Source: Cladobotryum mycophilum (lineage: Eukaryota; Ascomycota; Sordariomycetes; Hypocreales; Hypocreaceae). From it: a stretch of DNA of 64,000 nt. Numbering within the stretch: position 1 is the stretch's first letter; each line of letters begins with the position of its first letter. The DNA lies in assembly GCA_036429605.1 (NCBI GenBank), contig CM071589.1, positions 3,286,001 to 3,350,000 of the forward strand, given 5' to 3'. Shown here in pieces: positions 38,101 to 50,020 of the stretch. A program made the translations under genes and the position numbers. The notes beneath the pieces were generated by a model. The model saw nothing but the letters and a program-made list of their open reading frames with translations, did no database searches and had not been told where the DNA came from.

Positions 38101-40815
38101 ATATTTTCAACCCCAAGATTGTGCTGACTATCCGAGATGTCGGACTTGCCTTTGGTGACGAACATTAGTTGGTCCAATGTCCAGGGATCTGATTGTGATA
38201 GCAATGCCTTCACTTCTTTTATCAAACCAAGCGTTGTTTTGGGGCTCTCAAAGGGGTCAAACGCTTCTGGATATAATTCAAGAAGGTTGGTATAGTCTGC
38301 CGGCGAGATCTCCAAAATCTGACAAAGAACCGAGACTCTGTAAAGAAACGATACATTATGAAGGGAAAGGCGATCAGCTAAGCCCGTGGAAGTAATGATG
38401 GCGTTCAAGGACGTAGTATTTACACGCAACGCCAGGGCCAGGGTATGAATGTAGTCGGCAATGGTCTCGTCCCCCTGTAGGAACTCGCCGTTCGCGTCTG
38501 GTTCAAACACTTTGCGCTCTGACGGTGGGATTGGCCCCTTGAGAAAGTATTGTGCATAGAGCGATTTGGGGCCATGCGTGTTTATATCTCCCCACAGCGG
38601 TTGTAATTCGGTGGGTGAGATGTCTGACAGCTCTGCTATCTGTTTGACGGCAGCGAGCCCATTGAGAAGCTCAGGATCAAAGGATGTCGTTCTAGATTGA
38701 GCCAAAGGGACAGCGACAGCATCCAGCTCCTCAATCGGCCACTGTAGCTTCTGCCTTAAGCGTACAAAGGCCTGAAGCTGCCAGCAAATGTCTGCGTTGA
38801 GCGGGTCGGTGGTACCATTCTCGAGAAGAAGTCGCAGTCGCATGTCCGAGAGCTCTCCGGTAAATTCCGGTCCACCTTCCTTGGGCTTGGCAGATATAAT
38901 TACGAGTCTGCCATTGATGTAGCTAGTCTTCAAGATGTCGAGGAGATCTTGGAAGTTCAGCCCGCTTCGTGGCAGAAGTTGTTCCGTGATGTTGGTGAGT
39001 CCACCAGTAGGGTTAACCATGGCTGCATCATCTTTATAGCCCCAGTATTGACCCGCCGTCATAAGGCCAATCAACTCGACATATTTCTTCTCATCCATGC
39101 TGGGGTCCAAGGTGCGAAGAAAGTCCAAGGAATAAAACCCCTCCCGGCAGATGGCAACGTAGTCCTCGTGCTGCAGGCCCAAAGCTTCCGCCGCAAGGGA
39201 TCGATCTAAGACTTCTTGTGCTTGAGAGGAATGTTCAACATTATCCGTAACTAGATTGATAGACTGCAGCGAGCTGAGAAATTGATATCGTGAGCTGCCG
39301 AGGGCCGTGAGATAGGCGCGTATGCTGTCTATTGCATGATTGTAGGGGAATCTATCCATCGGATAGACCTTTTTCTGCACGAAATCGCTATAGACTGGAT
39401 AGTTGATGTGGCGAGGTTGTGCGATGATGCTGTCGGATGTATCATCATCGTCCATGTCGAAAGGGGGATGGAAGGGTCGTCACCACTAGCAAGATTCCAT
39501 ACCACAGACTCCAGAACCTCGTTCACAAGATCTATATATGGTATAAGGACGTTCGTGTTGGAACAGGACAGCTGCAGATTACCCATATCAGGCCGGCGAG
39601 CGAAAAGCTTATCCAACAATGTAGGAGAGTCTGGCGGTGTAGGAGAGCCTGGCGGTAGAGAAGGGTCTCGCAATTTGATAGACTTGAGCGTTTGGAGCAG
39701 GTCAACAAAGTACGCAGCTGGCCCGGTGACCGAAGCGCAGTCTTCGCATCCCATGCTCTCCAAGCCGAACATGGCGGTAAAATTGATCTCAGGCGCCAAG
39801 GGTGGCTCATCCGCATCAGGATTACCGGATTCTCGTGAGCTGACGCTGGTAACGGCGGTAAGAGAATCGTTGGCTTCATTTTTAGCATCACGGGCCTTGA
39901 GTGCAGTCGTCCACATGTCTTCGCTACGGACAGAAACCACAGCCGCGTGATTACGGATCTGCACCGCGCGCTTTTCCGGGATGCCTTGCATGACCATGGC
40001 TTTCACGGAGCTGTCTCCGGACCGTGACAGCTCCTCTGCTGAGTTGTATCCGCACTTGACGAGAGCACCGATATCCTCGGGCTCATTGACCAGAGCCTGA
40101 AGCCGCTGGAGTTGGAACAGAAATCTCCTTGCGACGGGCCACTGATCCTGGTGTGCGCCCGGAACCTCAGCCTTGATACCGTCACCGTCCAGCAGGGCTC
40201 TTATGGACTCCTTGGCGATGTTAAAGTTGAACTTCTCGGTTGCTACCTCCAATACGGAGACAACAACGTCCCGCTGGCCATCCGGCAATGGGAGGTTCCC
40301 CGAGCGAGCCAACCCAAGAACCATTGCGGTCGGCTCCAGGGCAAACAGCCTCCTACGAAGCTTCGCCCAAGCATCTTGGCAGTCTCTCGGAATGTCGCTT
40401 GCAACAGCCGGAACAGTAACTACATGCGCAGCGAGCTCTTTCTGAGATTTTATGGAGCCCGATGCAATCCCAGCCAGCTGAGACTGCGAGAGGCAGAAAA
40501 TAACAACGCCGATTGAGTAATTGCTAAGACGATTTAAAAGTAAGAGGAGGGATAGTTGCGCTTTCTCGTCCTCGGAGACAGCAAAGCTGGCTAGAACGGC
40601 GTCCAAGGTTCCCTGGAGGGAACGAGACATTGCCAGGTTGGCCCTGATGGTCTCAAGAAGCCTGGCATTGTTGATGATCTTGGGAAACAAGTTAGAGGAG
40701 AGAACATCCACCTCTGATTCCGAAAGACAGTCGTTGGAGGCCTAGGGAATGAGCATGTTAGAGATCCTCACATATGCAATGCAACAAAACACATTATGTA
40801 ATGCCAACTAACCAT
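32123..40815 (-). CDS. Tc toxin subunit A-like protein, reading frame interrupted
   Basis: Resembles the large pore-forming, receptor-binding A subunit of bacterial insecticidal toxin complexes (Photorhabdus/Xenorhabdus type). Open frames on the minus strand follow each other: 40741-39329, 39455-35154, 35157-34324 and 34363-32123, about 2,870 codons against roughly 2,500 usual for TcA. The first frame has the VRP1-like N-terminal region; the second covers the middle shell; the last has the coiled pore region (from about 33900 to 33300) and the C-terminal part that in bacteria meets TcB. The likely ATG is at 40813-40815, immediately followed by a 71-nt intron (40742-40812, GTTAGT...CCTAG). The three later frame changes overlap by 127, 4 and 40 bp. 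I did not find obvious introns there, and I have not tried to rejoin them. It could be an active gene with small introns, an assembly artefact or a decayed gene. No TcB/TcC-like Rhs gene is in the window. Confidence 0.85.
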
Positions 40816-41817
40816 TTTGTAGATTTTTGTCACCAACGTCAAGTATACGCTTGTAAAGACCTCCTGGGCTCTGTAGAGAAATGAGGATCATCCTCCCTCT
40901 TTGCTGCTCTCTGGGGTCGCTTTTAAGTGTCGGAGCAAAGCTTTGTCAAGAGTCCCCCGCCTGCCCATCGCTTTACTGTAGGTATCGTTTTAGAATGACA
41001 CACCCGGGCGTGAATTTCAACACATTATGTTCGATGTGACTTACTTTTCCCGAAGAGTGCATGCCGCTCCCTCAATGCCGAAGTGTGGGTGGATGTTTGG
41101 GAGAAAAAGGGGGGGAGGATTCTGCAACCTCAACGACACCTGCAAGCTGCAACCTGAGACACTGAGAACCAGTCAGTAGACTCTATAGCATTTCAAAAGT
41201 TCCTTGCTTGCCACTATTGCCATCAGACATATAATTGTGGCACATCCTGCATGATTGTTCAATCACGACCGGCAACCTAACAGTCTCCTCACTTGAATAG
41301 GAGTGTTGCATGCATCTGAATGCTCGTCTGTAACATCATTCATCGAGTGCGGGGTTTCAATAGAAACATGCAGTGTATAGTTGACAGCTCATCTCTGTCG
41401 ACTTACGTGGCCAGCCATTGCGTCACTATGGTACGAGGATGCAAGCTCAACATAAATCCAGAACCGAAAGATGGGGCACGCATTACGCCTTGCGGGGATT
41501 CATCCAAGTAACATTCATGGGGATGAGAAACGACTACACCAAGTGGGTTTTACGAGTGCTATTCTCGAGTCTTTAACGTTCTAGGCCTGCTCTTACACTT
41601 GGTCTCTACACAAGACAGCCCGCACTCCACAGAGTGGTGGGGAGGAGAGACACTATTACAAGGTCACTTGGTTTAAGTGGAATGAGACGGTTCCGAAGAA
41701 AGTAGAATGAATGACTTGAGTAATTTAAACGACAGAGGTGTTCATACTATGGATCTTCAGGCAGACTTGAGCCAATCACTAGGACCTATAACTACTAGGT
41801 ATCTAATTTTGCTTGAG
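40816..41817. promoter_or_regulatory. Intergenic region upstream of the Tc-like gene
   Basis: About 1 kb between the 3' end of the 589-aa gene and the start of the Tc-like gene, both on the minus strand. It presumably holds the promoter of the latter. One short open frame at 41320-41511 is not supported. No repeat recognised. Confidence 0.45.
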
Positions 41818-44107
41818 TTATTCCGCCTCCTTGTACACCACATCAATGGTCTTTGACTCCGGATCGTCGAGTGGTTCCAGCTTCATGATAGTCCTGGCTG
41901 GCACCATGACCTTTTCTCCGGTAAACCTGTCATTCAATCTATTAGCTCGGAAAAGGCTGAGAGCAGCTAGGATGGATGCCCGATAAAGATGTGGGTACTT
42001 ACGCCTTGTGCTTGACGGAAGAAATCAAGTCACCGTTGTAATTGAACTTGGGTTCTGAGAAGTCGAGCTGACCGCTTCCTGGTTGGACAAACTGATGCTT
42101 GCCTGAGAAACTCTTCTGAAGGGATGCCACGACGGCTTGCACGCGTGCCTGCAGGAACAGTTCCATCCATTGTTGTATAAATGGGAGTTCCACCAAAGGA
42201 TATGGCATGTTCGCCGTTTTATCGGTATCAACCTCGATGTTGATACTCAGTTCTGCCCCAGGAGCCAGGCCGATAACCAAGGCACCATCCTCAGCGGACA
42301 CTTGTATTTTGATAGACCACAGGCCAGATACAGTCAGTCTGTTTCGTTTTTATGCAATGGTTAGACATAGAGTTCCATCTCAACCTCCAATAGGAAAGCA
42401 AAAAGGATGAGGGGGATAGCTCTTACTTGGACCAACCTATGACTCCCAAAAAGTCCTCGGTAGTAGAGAGCTGATTATGCTGAAAGTACCCGATGTTTCC
42501 AGAAATAGTAATCCGCGCGTCTGAGCCTTCATCCCAGGTCACAGCTGTTGTCGTTATACCTAGATAGGTGCACCAATTGTGTTAGCATGGAACGAATTGA
42601 GTAATGAGAGGGGAGTGGGGAGTTAGGAGATGCAACGTACTGTCGTGATTGACCTTGAGCCATCTGCCATTATAACTCTCTGGACCAAATTGTTGAGGCC
42701 TAACCTTCCGGAAGACATAGCTCTTACCATCTTCACTCCGCGAAAACTTGTGGATTTCATGATTAGGGTCAGGATAGTCGGGATCCGTGCCGATTCTCAG
42801 TGGTACAACCCAACCAAAAGGAGAGTTGTTGATAAGCCTGATGGCGCTCGTTAAACTTACGTTCACAGCCTGGGTGACTGGTACCAAGTATCGTTCCATA
42901 AAGAGCTTGTGGGAGATGATAAAGGTTCCGTCCATGGCTGGGGTGCTACCTGCTCCTGGGTAGCAGAAGTTTCCAGAGAAGGCGACCTGCTTCGCATCAG
43001 GGAGCACGCCGTCGTTGCCTTCCTCGTCCTTGACCATTTCCAGGTAGAGGAAGGAATTCGAGTTTCCACGGGGCGTGAATCCAGTTTCCGCTTTACCGTC
43101 TTGACCGCGGTATGGATAGATCTGGTGAATAACGGTCGTAGGTGCTGCGATTGGTCAGAACATTACACAGGAGATCAAGACGAGGGAGGGGGAGGGGAGG
43201 AGGAGGAAGGGGAGTTACATACTAAAAGTCGGTGTCTCGGCTGTTTATCGAGTTAGCAATGCCAGACTTAAAAGGTCAAATTGTAGATGAGGTCAAAGAG
43301 TACTCAAGTCAGGAAGAGAAAGTTGGACACCCAGCGTAGTAAGACCGGCCGCCTGCATCGAGCGAGCCCAGCTACTGCACATCATGGAGAACATGGTGGC
43401 AGTATAGTTATCATGATCCGCCCAATCGTCAAAAGACCACTCCCTGCCGGTGTCGGGGTTTATGAATCTAGAATTGTCCATGTCGAAATGGTTCCAGTTG
43501 GCCGCTGTAGAATAGATCCCATCAGCACTCGCGCACGCATCGATAGGAATTGCGGTCAAAAAGAAAGAAAAAACAGTGACTTGCATGTAAGTTTGGCATA
43601 CAAGCGGTCGATTCGATAATCTCCAGGGATATCAAACTCCCGCTCAATGAATTCGCGCTGCTTCCTCTCCGTCTCAGACTCGTCATCTGGATTTCTATCA
43701 ATGAACTGCATATCAAGATCGCAGACAACGGCAATCATCCAGTCGGTCAGATCGATATTGACCGTGTTATTTACGTTCCTGATGTAGCCCGATTTGAACC
43801 TGTGATGGTGTCAGACTCTGATACAGCAAGGGAGGAGGCCTACACGGGCTGACCGTATCTGATGATGAATCTTGGCGAGGTTCATGCCAAGATCGCCGGG
43901 AATCAGGATGCGAGAGGGAAGCAACTCGGCATCCATCTCCACGCCCAAGTCATTCCACGTAATCCTTTTAAGTTCGTCATATTTGTTATAGAGCCCCTCG
44001 AAGCCGACATTGATGACGCCCTGGGACAGGGCCAGTCCCTGATCATAGGCGCCGTTCGCCGTTTGAAGGACAGCCTTCAGGCGTGATTCCTGGTCAAAGG
44101 CACTCAT
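41818..44107 (-). CDS. Unrecognised 589-aa protein upstream of the Tc-like gene
   Basis: Eight exons fit one frame: complement(41818..41926, 42003..42338, 42427..42559, 42641..43144, 43223..43240, 43331..43527, 43581..43799, 43854..44107), 589 aa. The 18-nt fifth-from-last exon (43223-43240) is needed to keep phase. The third exon junction (43527/43581, CGAG acceptor) is the least certain. The start is MSAFDQESRLKAVLQTANGA. There is no signal peptide or membrane segment. The protein alternates short amphipathic strands (VNIDLTDWMIAVVCDLDMQF; ALVIGLAPGAELSINIEV), suggesting a beta-rich fold. A tubular-lipid-binding (TULIP/P-47-like) fold is a guess only. Same strand as the Tc-A-like gene, about 1 kb upstream, so a functional link is possible but unproven. 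Confidence 0.7.
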
Positions 44108-45343
44108 TTTGTTCTTTTTCGTTCACTTTGTCTTTGTCTTTTTGCCAGAATGTAAGATGAAAGATTGATGGCGTGTAGCGGTTGTCCGTGGAAAACACCA
44201 ACGTATGTATAGCAATGTGTTCACCTTGGATATATCTTGTTGCGACGGGAATGCGATACTTTTAGTCCAAGGATCTACAAGGGTGGCAGTTTAGTTACAT
44301 CTTTACCTATTAACATCGCTGAGACACGCATCAATGGATCGTGGGTTGGGCGCCCGTGAAACCTCATCCCCTAGGTCTATCTTTGATTGGATTCAGGCCA
44401 GCCCCCATCAACCCTCGAACAGATAGCATTATTAGACGCCATATGCATATGTCTCTTTTCGAATGCTCAGCCAGCCACTGTATGCCCACAACATCCAAAT
44501 AGGTATATTAAAAGTGGTGCATGGCCAATCGAAAAATAACTCGTGGCCGGTATGCAGTCTGATGGAGAAATGGAGCCGTATATCATTCCACTTGGAAGTG
44601 ACCAGCGATGGACACTTAACGGTCTCATCAAACCGTTGCGGCGCGCCTTTCCGAGACATGCCATATTACCTAAAGAATATTATCCTGCAGCATCGTTGTG
44701 GAATAATAATATCCATGATGCAGCTCCAGTTTTTAGTGTTGCATTACCGACATGGGCCGTGGCGGGCAACGATTTAACTGGCCTTGCCCATATCTCGAAC
44801 GTCGCTCCGTCTGTCCAGTGGTTGTAGATGACGCGGAAGCGAGTACATCCATCACAAGGGAGAATGCGCATGCCATTGAATCCCCCGCATCTCCTCACTG
44901 GGTCACATGGCACAGAGCTGACTAGGTGTGCACCCAATCTCTATCCTGCAGTTCAATATTAGTCTGAGCATCGGATGGTAGGGAATATTACTAAACAACT
45001 GCTGCCAATGCACAACTCGCATCCATATATGCCGGTACCTCCTCATATCACACTGGCAGGGGTGTAACCATTGAAAGAGGGGAAACCGTTATGCAATGAA
45101 TTAATAAGATAATATGAAGAAATATCTGTGATTCGTCCCAACAGCTTTTCTGTACTCCGTAGTCAACGCGATACACCTATCCTGATACCACTGGCCTTGA
45201 CGAAACGCGCTCGAAAGACATTGATGTAATCAGTCACATCGCATCCTTGCCACCCTGCAGCTTCAACTGCTTTCAAAAAGACTTGAAGCAGGGAAACGAT
45301 ACCAAACTGACGTCTTGTTTCTTCCCCCCACCATCACAGTCTC
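44108..45343. other. Intergenic region with an unexplained open frame
   Basis: Promoter side of the 589-aa gene. A minus-strand frame of 85 codons at 44680-44937 (contains VIYNHWTDGATFEIWARPV) and another at 44432-44659 look more protein-like than chance frames, but I find no splice sites that join them. Otherwise nothing seen. Confidence 0.4.
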
Positions 45344-46589
45344 TCAAAGAGAATCAGTCCTCATCCATCCACAATCCAGACACTGCCACCACTCCTCCAT
45401 TATGCTGCTACACGCCTCGCAACGCCACATCTTTGGTCGCGATGGTTCTTCAAGACCTGTACCGTCTTTGGACTTCCTACGTCTTCGTCTCTGATTTGTG
45501 ACAGCCGAGCTTTCCGCGTCTCCGCGAGTCTCTTTTATCCTCGACGATGGCTTCGAATACGAGCGCCTTGTTTCACATGCGCTGCAACATCGGGAGTTGA
45601 GCGAGTTACGTAGTGTGCATACCGAACACTGCCACATGTCAAATTCAGGCAATGAAGAAACCTCTGGCGGGGTGATGAAAGCCGAGTTGGCAGGGCTGAC
45701 ATTCTCCTCCTCGAGAGCCATCTCAGCCAAGGCCTGAGCAATGGCGAAATCATTGGCCTCATCTTCCTCGGCCTGCGTTGTGAATCCATTCCTCGTCGCC
45801 ACCTCCACCATGTCAAGCTTGTCCTGCTCGCTCAACAACTCCTCAGCACAAGCCTCGAGCGCTTCCAACCATCGTTTTTCCGCAGCGGCAGCGGCAGCTT
45901 CCCTCACACTTGTACCCGATTCGGAACCTCTCCCACCAAGACGCTGGCCAGAGCCAGAGCCAGAGCCAGAGTCAAAGCCAGAACCTTGCTCCATATTCGT
46001 ACTCTCAGCCTTTTCACGGGTCGTATTCTCAGTATTCTCGGCCGGTTCACGAGTTCGTCGCTGTTTTTCTTGGGACGATACTTTCTTTCCTCCTACTTTA
46101 TGTCCCTTGGAGAAGAACCCTTCGCCAGTATATCTCTTGATACAAAGGTCCTCCCATTCGTCGCGCAGCTGGTTCCAGAGCGCATGAAACTTCCTGTTGT
46201 GTCGGTTATACTCAATATGACACAGCTCGTGAAGCATCGTATCAAGAACAAACTCCGTGTCGAAGAATTTGTCCTGATTGAACGGGCGACGGAGCCGAAC
46301 ACATATTTTCTTCCCACGACCACAGCATATGCCTTTTTTCCCTCCCTCGCTACATCAGCCAAACGAACCCAGCGTTTTTTTTTTTTGGAGATTCGATACG
46401 ATTATACACACCTAAAAGACCCTTTTCTTTTGGGTAGAACTCAGACAGCTGCCTGACATTCCATCCATGGTTGCGCATGATTGGGGTCACCAGTGAGGCT
46501 ATCCTCTGCAGCATTTTCAAGGCTCGATCAGCATGAGCAAGGCTATGCAGATGAGTATATTTCGAGATATGAGGATTTGGATTCGACAT
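45344..46589 (-). CDS. wss1: WLM-domain metalloprotease (Wss1 type)
   Basis: DNA-dependent metalloprotease for removal of DNA-protein crosslinks and SUMO-conjugated proteins. Exon 1 is 46412-46589 (MSNPNPHISKYTHLHSLAHA), with a GTGTGT donor at 46411. Exon 2 runs to 45344 and carries the zinc-binding active site MLHELCHIEYNRHNRKFHAL, with the WLM phrase VRLRRPFNQDKFF before it. The acceptor of the intron is uncertain: TAG at about 46353 gives the wrong phase, and GGGAG slightly downstream gives the right one, so a small indel is possible. A candidate Cdc48-binding SHP box (SGSGQRLGG) lies at about 45937-45975. The C-terminus has a RanBP2-type zinc finger (WQCSVC...CCSAC) and a second, degenerate CxxC pair finger (WRCEAC...CLDCGW). 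About 370 aa. Confidence 0.87.
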
Positions 46590-47979
46590 GATGGAATCTT
46601 TTGGTCGATGTCAGTTTCGGAGAGGTCTGCTATGGGGTAGGTTAAGTGACAGGTAAGGTCTTGATCTTTCAGAGGGCCTCTGTAGGTATACGTTGTAGGC
46701 GTGGACTAACTATATCTTCGGTGTGTCAAATGACGTGAAGGGCATTCCATTATTTGAACAAGCCTTATGAGTGCCAGAGATGAAAGGCAGCGTAGGCTGT
46801 GCGTCACAAAGGGGCCGATGTGTGTGTAAGTTTCACCCAGCAGACTTGACAGTATGGATCCCCAGATTTCGGGTGACTGGTTCCCAAAAGGCCAACACAT
46901 TTGGCACAAGAGGTATCCATGGGGCAGAGGGACAGCTCACGTATTCACTCATCGGGTATCCTTGTGGCGGTGCGAAGGCGATGTGAGATGGAAGAAGCGT
47001 GTTCTGCAGCCCGCGGTGAACCGCGACAGCGTTGTATGAGTCCTCTCAACAAAGACCGACAAGCATCTGCCATGAGCAATGCGAATATGACATACTGTTC
47101 ATATTCTTTGATGAAGTTTATTTGTAAAAGTCGTGACCTTACCTGACGGACTCAAGGAGGCATTGGGCACCGCCAGTTATGGATCCCGCACGTCGGACAG
47201 TGTGCCAAATCACTGAGCAAACAACTCACGCAGCACGTAGCCTGACTAGGCGACCTCGGTTACCATGTGTTGACCGCTCAGGTGAAAAGCACTGCCACTT
47301 TGCCCCCAATCACAATTTCTCTTCCACTTAAAATAAAATAAAATACAAAATAAAATAGAATAACAGTATACGGAACCCAGTCACTGATCAGGTGATAAAG
47401 CCGCCGGCTCGCAATGGTTGGGCTTCTCTAACTTGGTCACCCACGTGGGAGAGCCCTGGAGGCCAATCACAGCGTCACCACTCGGTAGAGAGCAAAATGG
47501 TGACCCTCACGCTTCCATCATGGATATCTACTAATACGCTCATGCATCTCTTATTCATCTTTATTTACGCTCCCCCTATGCGTTTTACAACCTAGAACTT
47601 CTATAAATTTCTCTTCACCAATCTCCTCATATTGGATACTCGCATGTTCTTTTATCCCCTATATCTCTATACGAATATATCACTCGGCGAGTTAATTCAA
47701 ACTACCCGATACCGACCATTACCCAGCCAGCGCCAGCAAGACATTCGTGCTACGTTACGACTGCTTGAGTCTTACTCCCCGGTCCACATTCGTAAATGGA
47801 TCTTCCAAATATGTATGAAACCCGTAAAAGGGCACATAGAAAAGACGTCTTGATGAATCTCCACTTCTAGGAGTTGGCAATACCCGGCCACTTAATCATC
47901 GTAATACCCATCACGATATTGGCCTGCGTGCTATGATTAAAGAACGCAGGCATTGCCGAGAGCTGACGCGTACGGAGTT

Positions 47980-48010
47980 GGGCGAAGACATTCCGGGCGA
48001 AGACATTCCG
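47980..48010. repeat. Two-copy 16-bp tandem repeat
   Basis: GGGCGAAGACATTCCG appears twice in tandem with one shared base. Short direct duplication with no known role. Confidence 0.8.
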
Positions 48011-48124
48011 GGGCGAAACGTCGCGCACGTACTCTGTTACTCCCTGTTTTGCATGAAACCCGGGGATATAATTCATCGCGCTTGCTATAGTATAGTATAA
48101 CATAACACATAACTCATGTCTCAT

Positions 48125-48140
48125 GGGGGGGGGGGGGGGG
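48125..48140. repeat. G16 homopolymer
   Basis: Sixteen consecutive G on the plus strand, about 40 bp beyond the stop codon of the amidase gene. Could form a G-quadruplex and is a likely site of length error. Confidence 0.9.
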
Positions 48141-48177
48141 CGGCTCGCTTACGCCGCTCTACAAGTACATATATCGC

Positions 48178-50020
48178 TCAGTCAAGATCTAGCAGCTTGA
48201 ACTTGTCGTCGCCCAAAGCGTCCTCCACCCTCTTCATACCAGCCAGCACCTTCTCCTCTTCCAAGCGTCGGCCGATGACCTGGATACCAACCGGCAGACC
48301 GTGCATGTCATCGGCATCGTACAACTTGTAGGCGCCTTGTGCAATTCCGTTCAACTTGCTGATGTTAAAGTTGCTTGGTAATTGATCCTTCTCCTTATCC
48401 ACATGGGTGACGGGGAGAACACCCGCGGTATAATCAATCTACTTCAGGTTACTACTTATTGCGACCTTGGGTTGCATCAATTCAATAGGCACAGGCAGGG
48501 GAGAAGACTTACCACATTGAAAAGGAAGGTGTATCCGCAACTGCTTACAGCATCGTGCATCCCATTGTGGGGAACGGCGGGTGTTGCGTTTGGCGGGGCG
48601 ATGATGAAGTCGACGTTGTTGGCCTCCCACCACTCAAACCATCTTCTCCTGTAGGCTTCTCGCTTGGCGATCGTCTGCCAGTACTGATAGGTGTTCTTGG
48701 GGTTGAAGTTTATGAGAAGCCCAGCCCAAATAGGATCTTGACGCACATATTTGACCCAAAGGTAGTGCAGGTATTTGATGGGTCTGGGAAGCTTCATGTA
48801 GAGTCGCATTTGTCGAGCTCCTCGATCATTCCACTCGCCGGGTCGGAAAAATGATGTAACAGTCTCCAATCCGTCACTATCTAGAAGTTGTGATCCAAGC
48901 TGAAGAGCCTCGTATGGTGAAGGGGGGTCAATCTCGACAATTTCGTGACCAGCGCTGCGCAAAGCCGCCTCGGTTATTTCCAAAGCTCTCTTACAGGCAG
49001 GGCTCGGGTCGATAACACCATCCGTCCGGAAAATGCCGATTTTCAGGGTTTCCTTCTGCAGGTATTCTTGCTCGATTTCGGACCTCCAAGGCAGGGGATG
49101 ACATGAATAGTCATATGTCCATGGCTTCATCTGGATGATTGTGCGCGTAAAGTAGGTTAGGTCGTTCAGGGTTCGGGCCATGGGACTGTAAACGGCTGGG
49201 ATTCCTTCCTGGCCTGGCATGCTGGTGTTCATCCCCAGCTTCATCCACCGCCCGGTAGAGCATTTGAGAGAGTAGATGCCGGAAAAGTGAGCCGGGCACC
49301 GAACACTGCCGGCAACATCGCTGCCAACACCAATTCTCCCACCCAGAGCGAGCAGCGCTCCTTCACCACCAGTGGAGCCGCCAGGGGTGTATTTTTTGTT
49401 GTATGGGTTTGTAGATGTTCCCCAGACATCATTCTGGGATTCGAAACTCAAAAGGGTAATGGGGACATTGGTCTTGACATAGGGGACGGCACCAGCCTCC
49501 TTGAGCATGCGCGTTGTAACACCATCCTCTGTTCTTGTGCTGCCGACATATCTGCTATAGCCCAAGGTGCTATCATACCCCTCCACGTCGATAGTATCCT
49601 TCAGACTGACAGGAATGCCGGCCAGGGGACCTTTCAAGTTAATTGATCCATCATTGATCCACTTTTCGGCGGAAGAAATCAAGACCTCGGTCACGCAGTT
49701 GGTCTTTTCATGTGCTTTGATGGCAACCTTGCCGTATGTCTGAAGGACCTGAGCAGCTTTGCTAGGATCATTCTGGACCTCCTCAACAAGTTCTTGGATC
49801 GACTTGCTGACAATTTCCCGATCTAGAACGCTGAAGGGGCCGTGGTAGGATGTCAATGACTTGATGCGGGCGACACGCTCATCCTGCTTGAAGCGGCTAT
49901 AGAATGGAACATGTCAGCGTTTAGGTGTGCCCCATAAGTAAGTAACCTAGGTATAGTGGGACAGAGAGCCCGGCTGGCATACCAATCCTTACGATGCTGC
50001 AGGTATTCGAACAGAAACAT
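48178..50020 (-). CDS. Amidase (amidase signature family, acetamidase-like)
   Basis: Hydrolyses amide bonds with a Ser-cisSer-Lys triad. Three exons, complement(48178..48438, 48513..49896, 49983..50020), all with good GT/AG sites and matching phase, give 560 aa, the usual length. Catalytic Lys lies in IPVSLKDTIDVEG. The glycine/serine-rich signature is YTPGGSTGGEGALLALGG, followed by VGSDVAGSVRCPAHFSGIYS, which supplies the cis-Ser and nucleophile Ser. The C-terminus has AGVLPVTHVD and the LPVGIQVIGRRLEEEKVL phrase common to fungal acetamidases. No signal peptide, so cytosolic. Substrate cannot be told from sequence. It is divergent from the secreted-protein gene at 51605. Confidence 0.95.

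Larger units (their letters stand above)
46590..48177. other. Intergenic region
   Basis: Promoter side of the Wss1-type gene and 3' side of the amidase gene. No supported gene. It contains an AAAATA-rich run (47329-47363), a tandem 16-bp repeat (47980-48010), and a G16 homopolymer (48125-48140). A TACAAGTA octamer lies at 48160. Confidence 0.5.
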
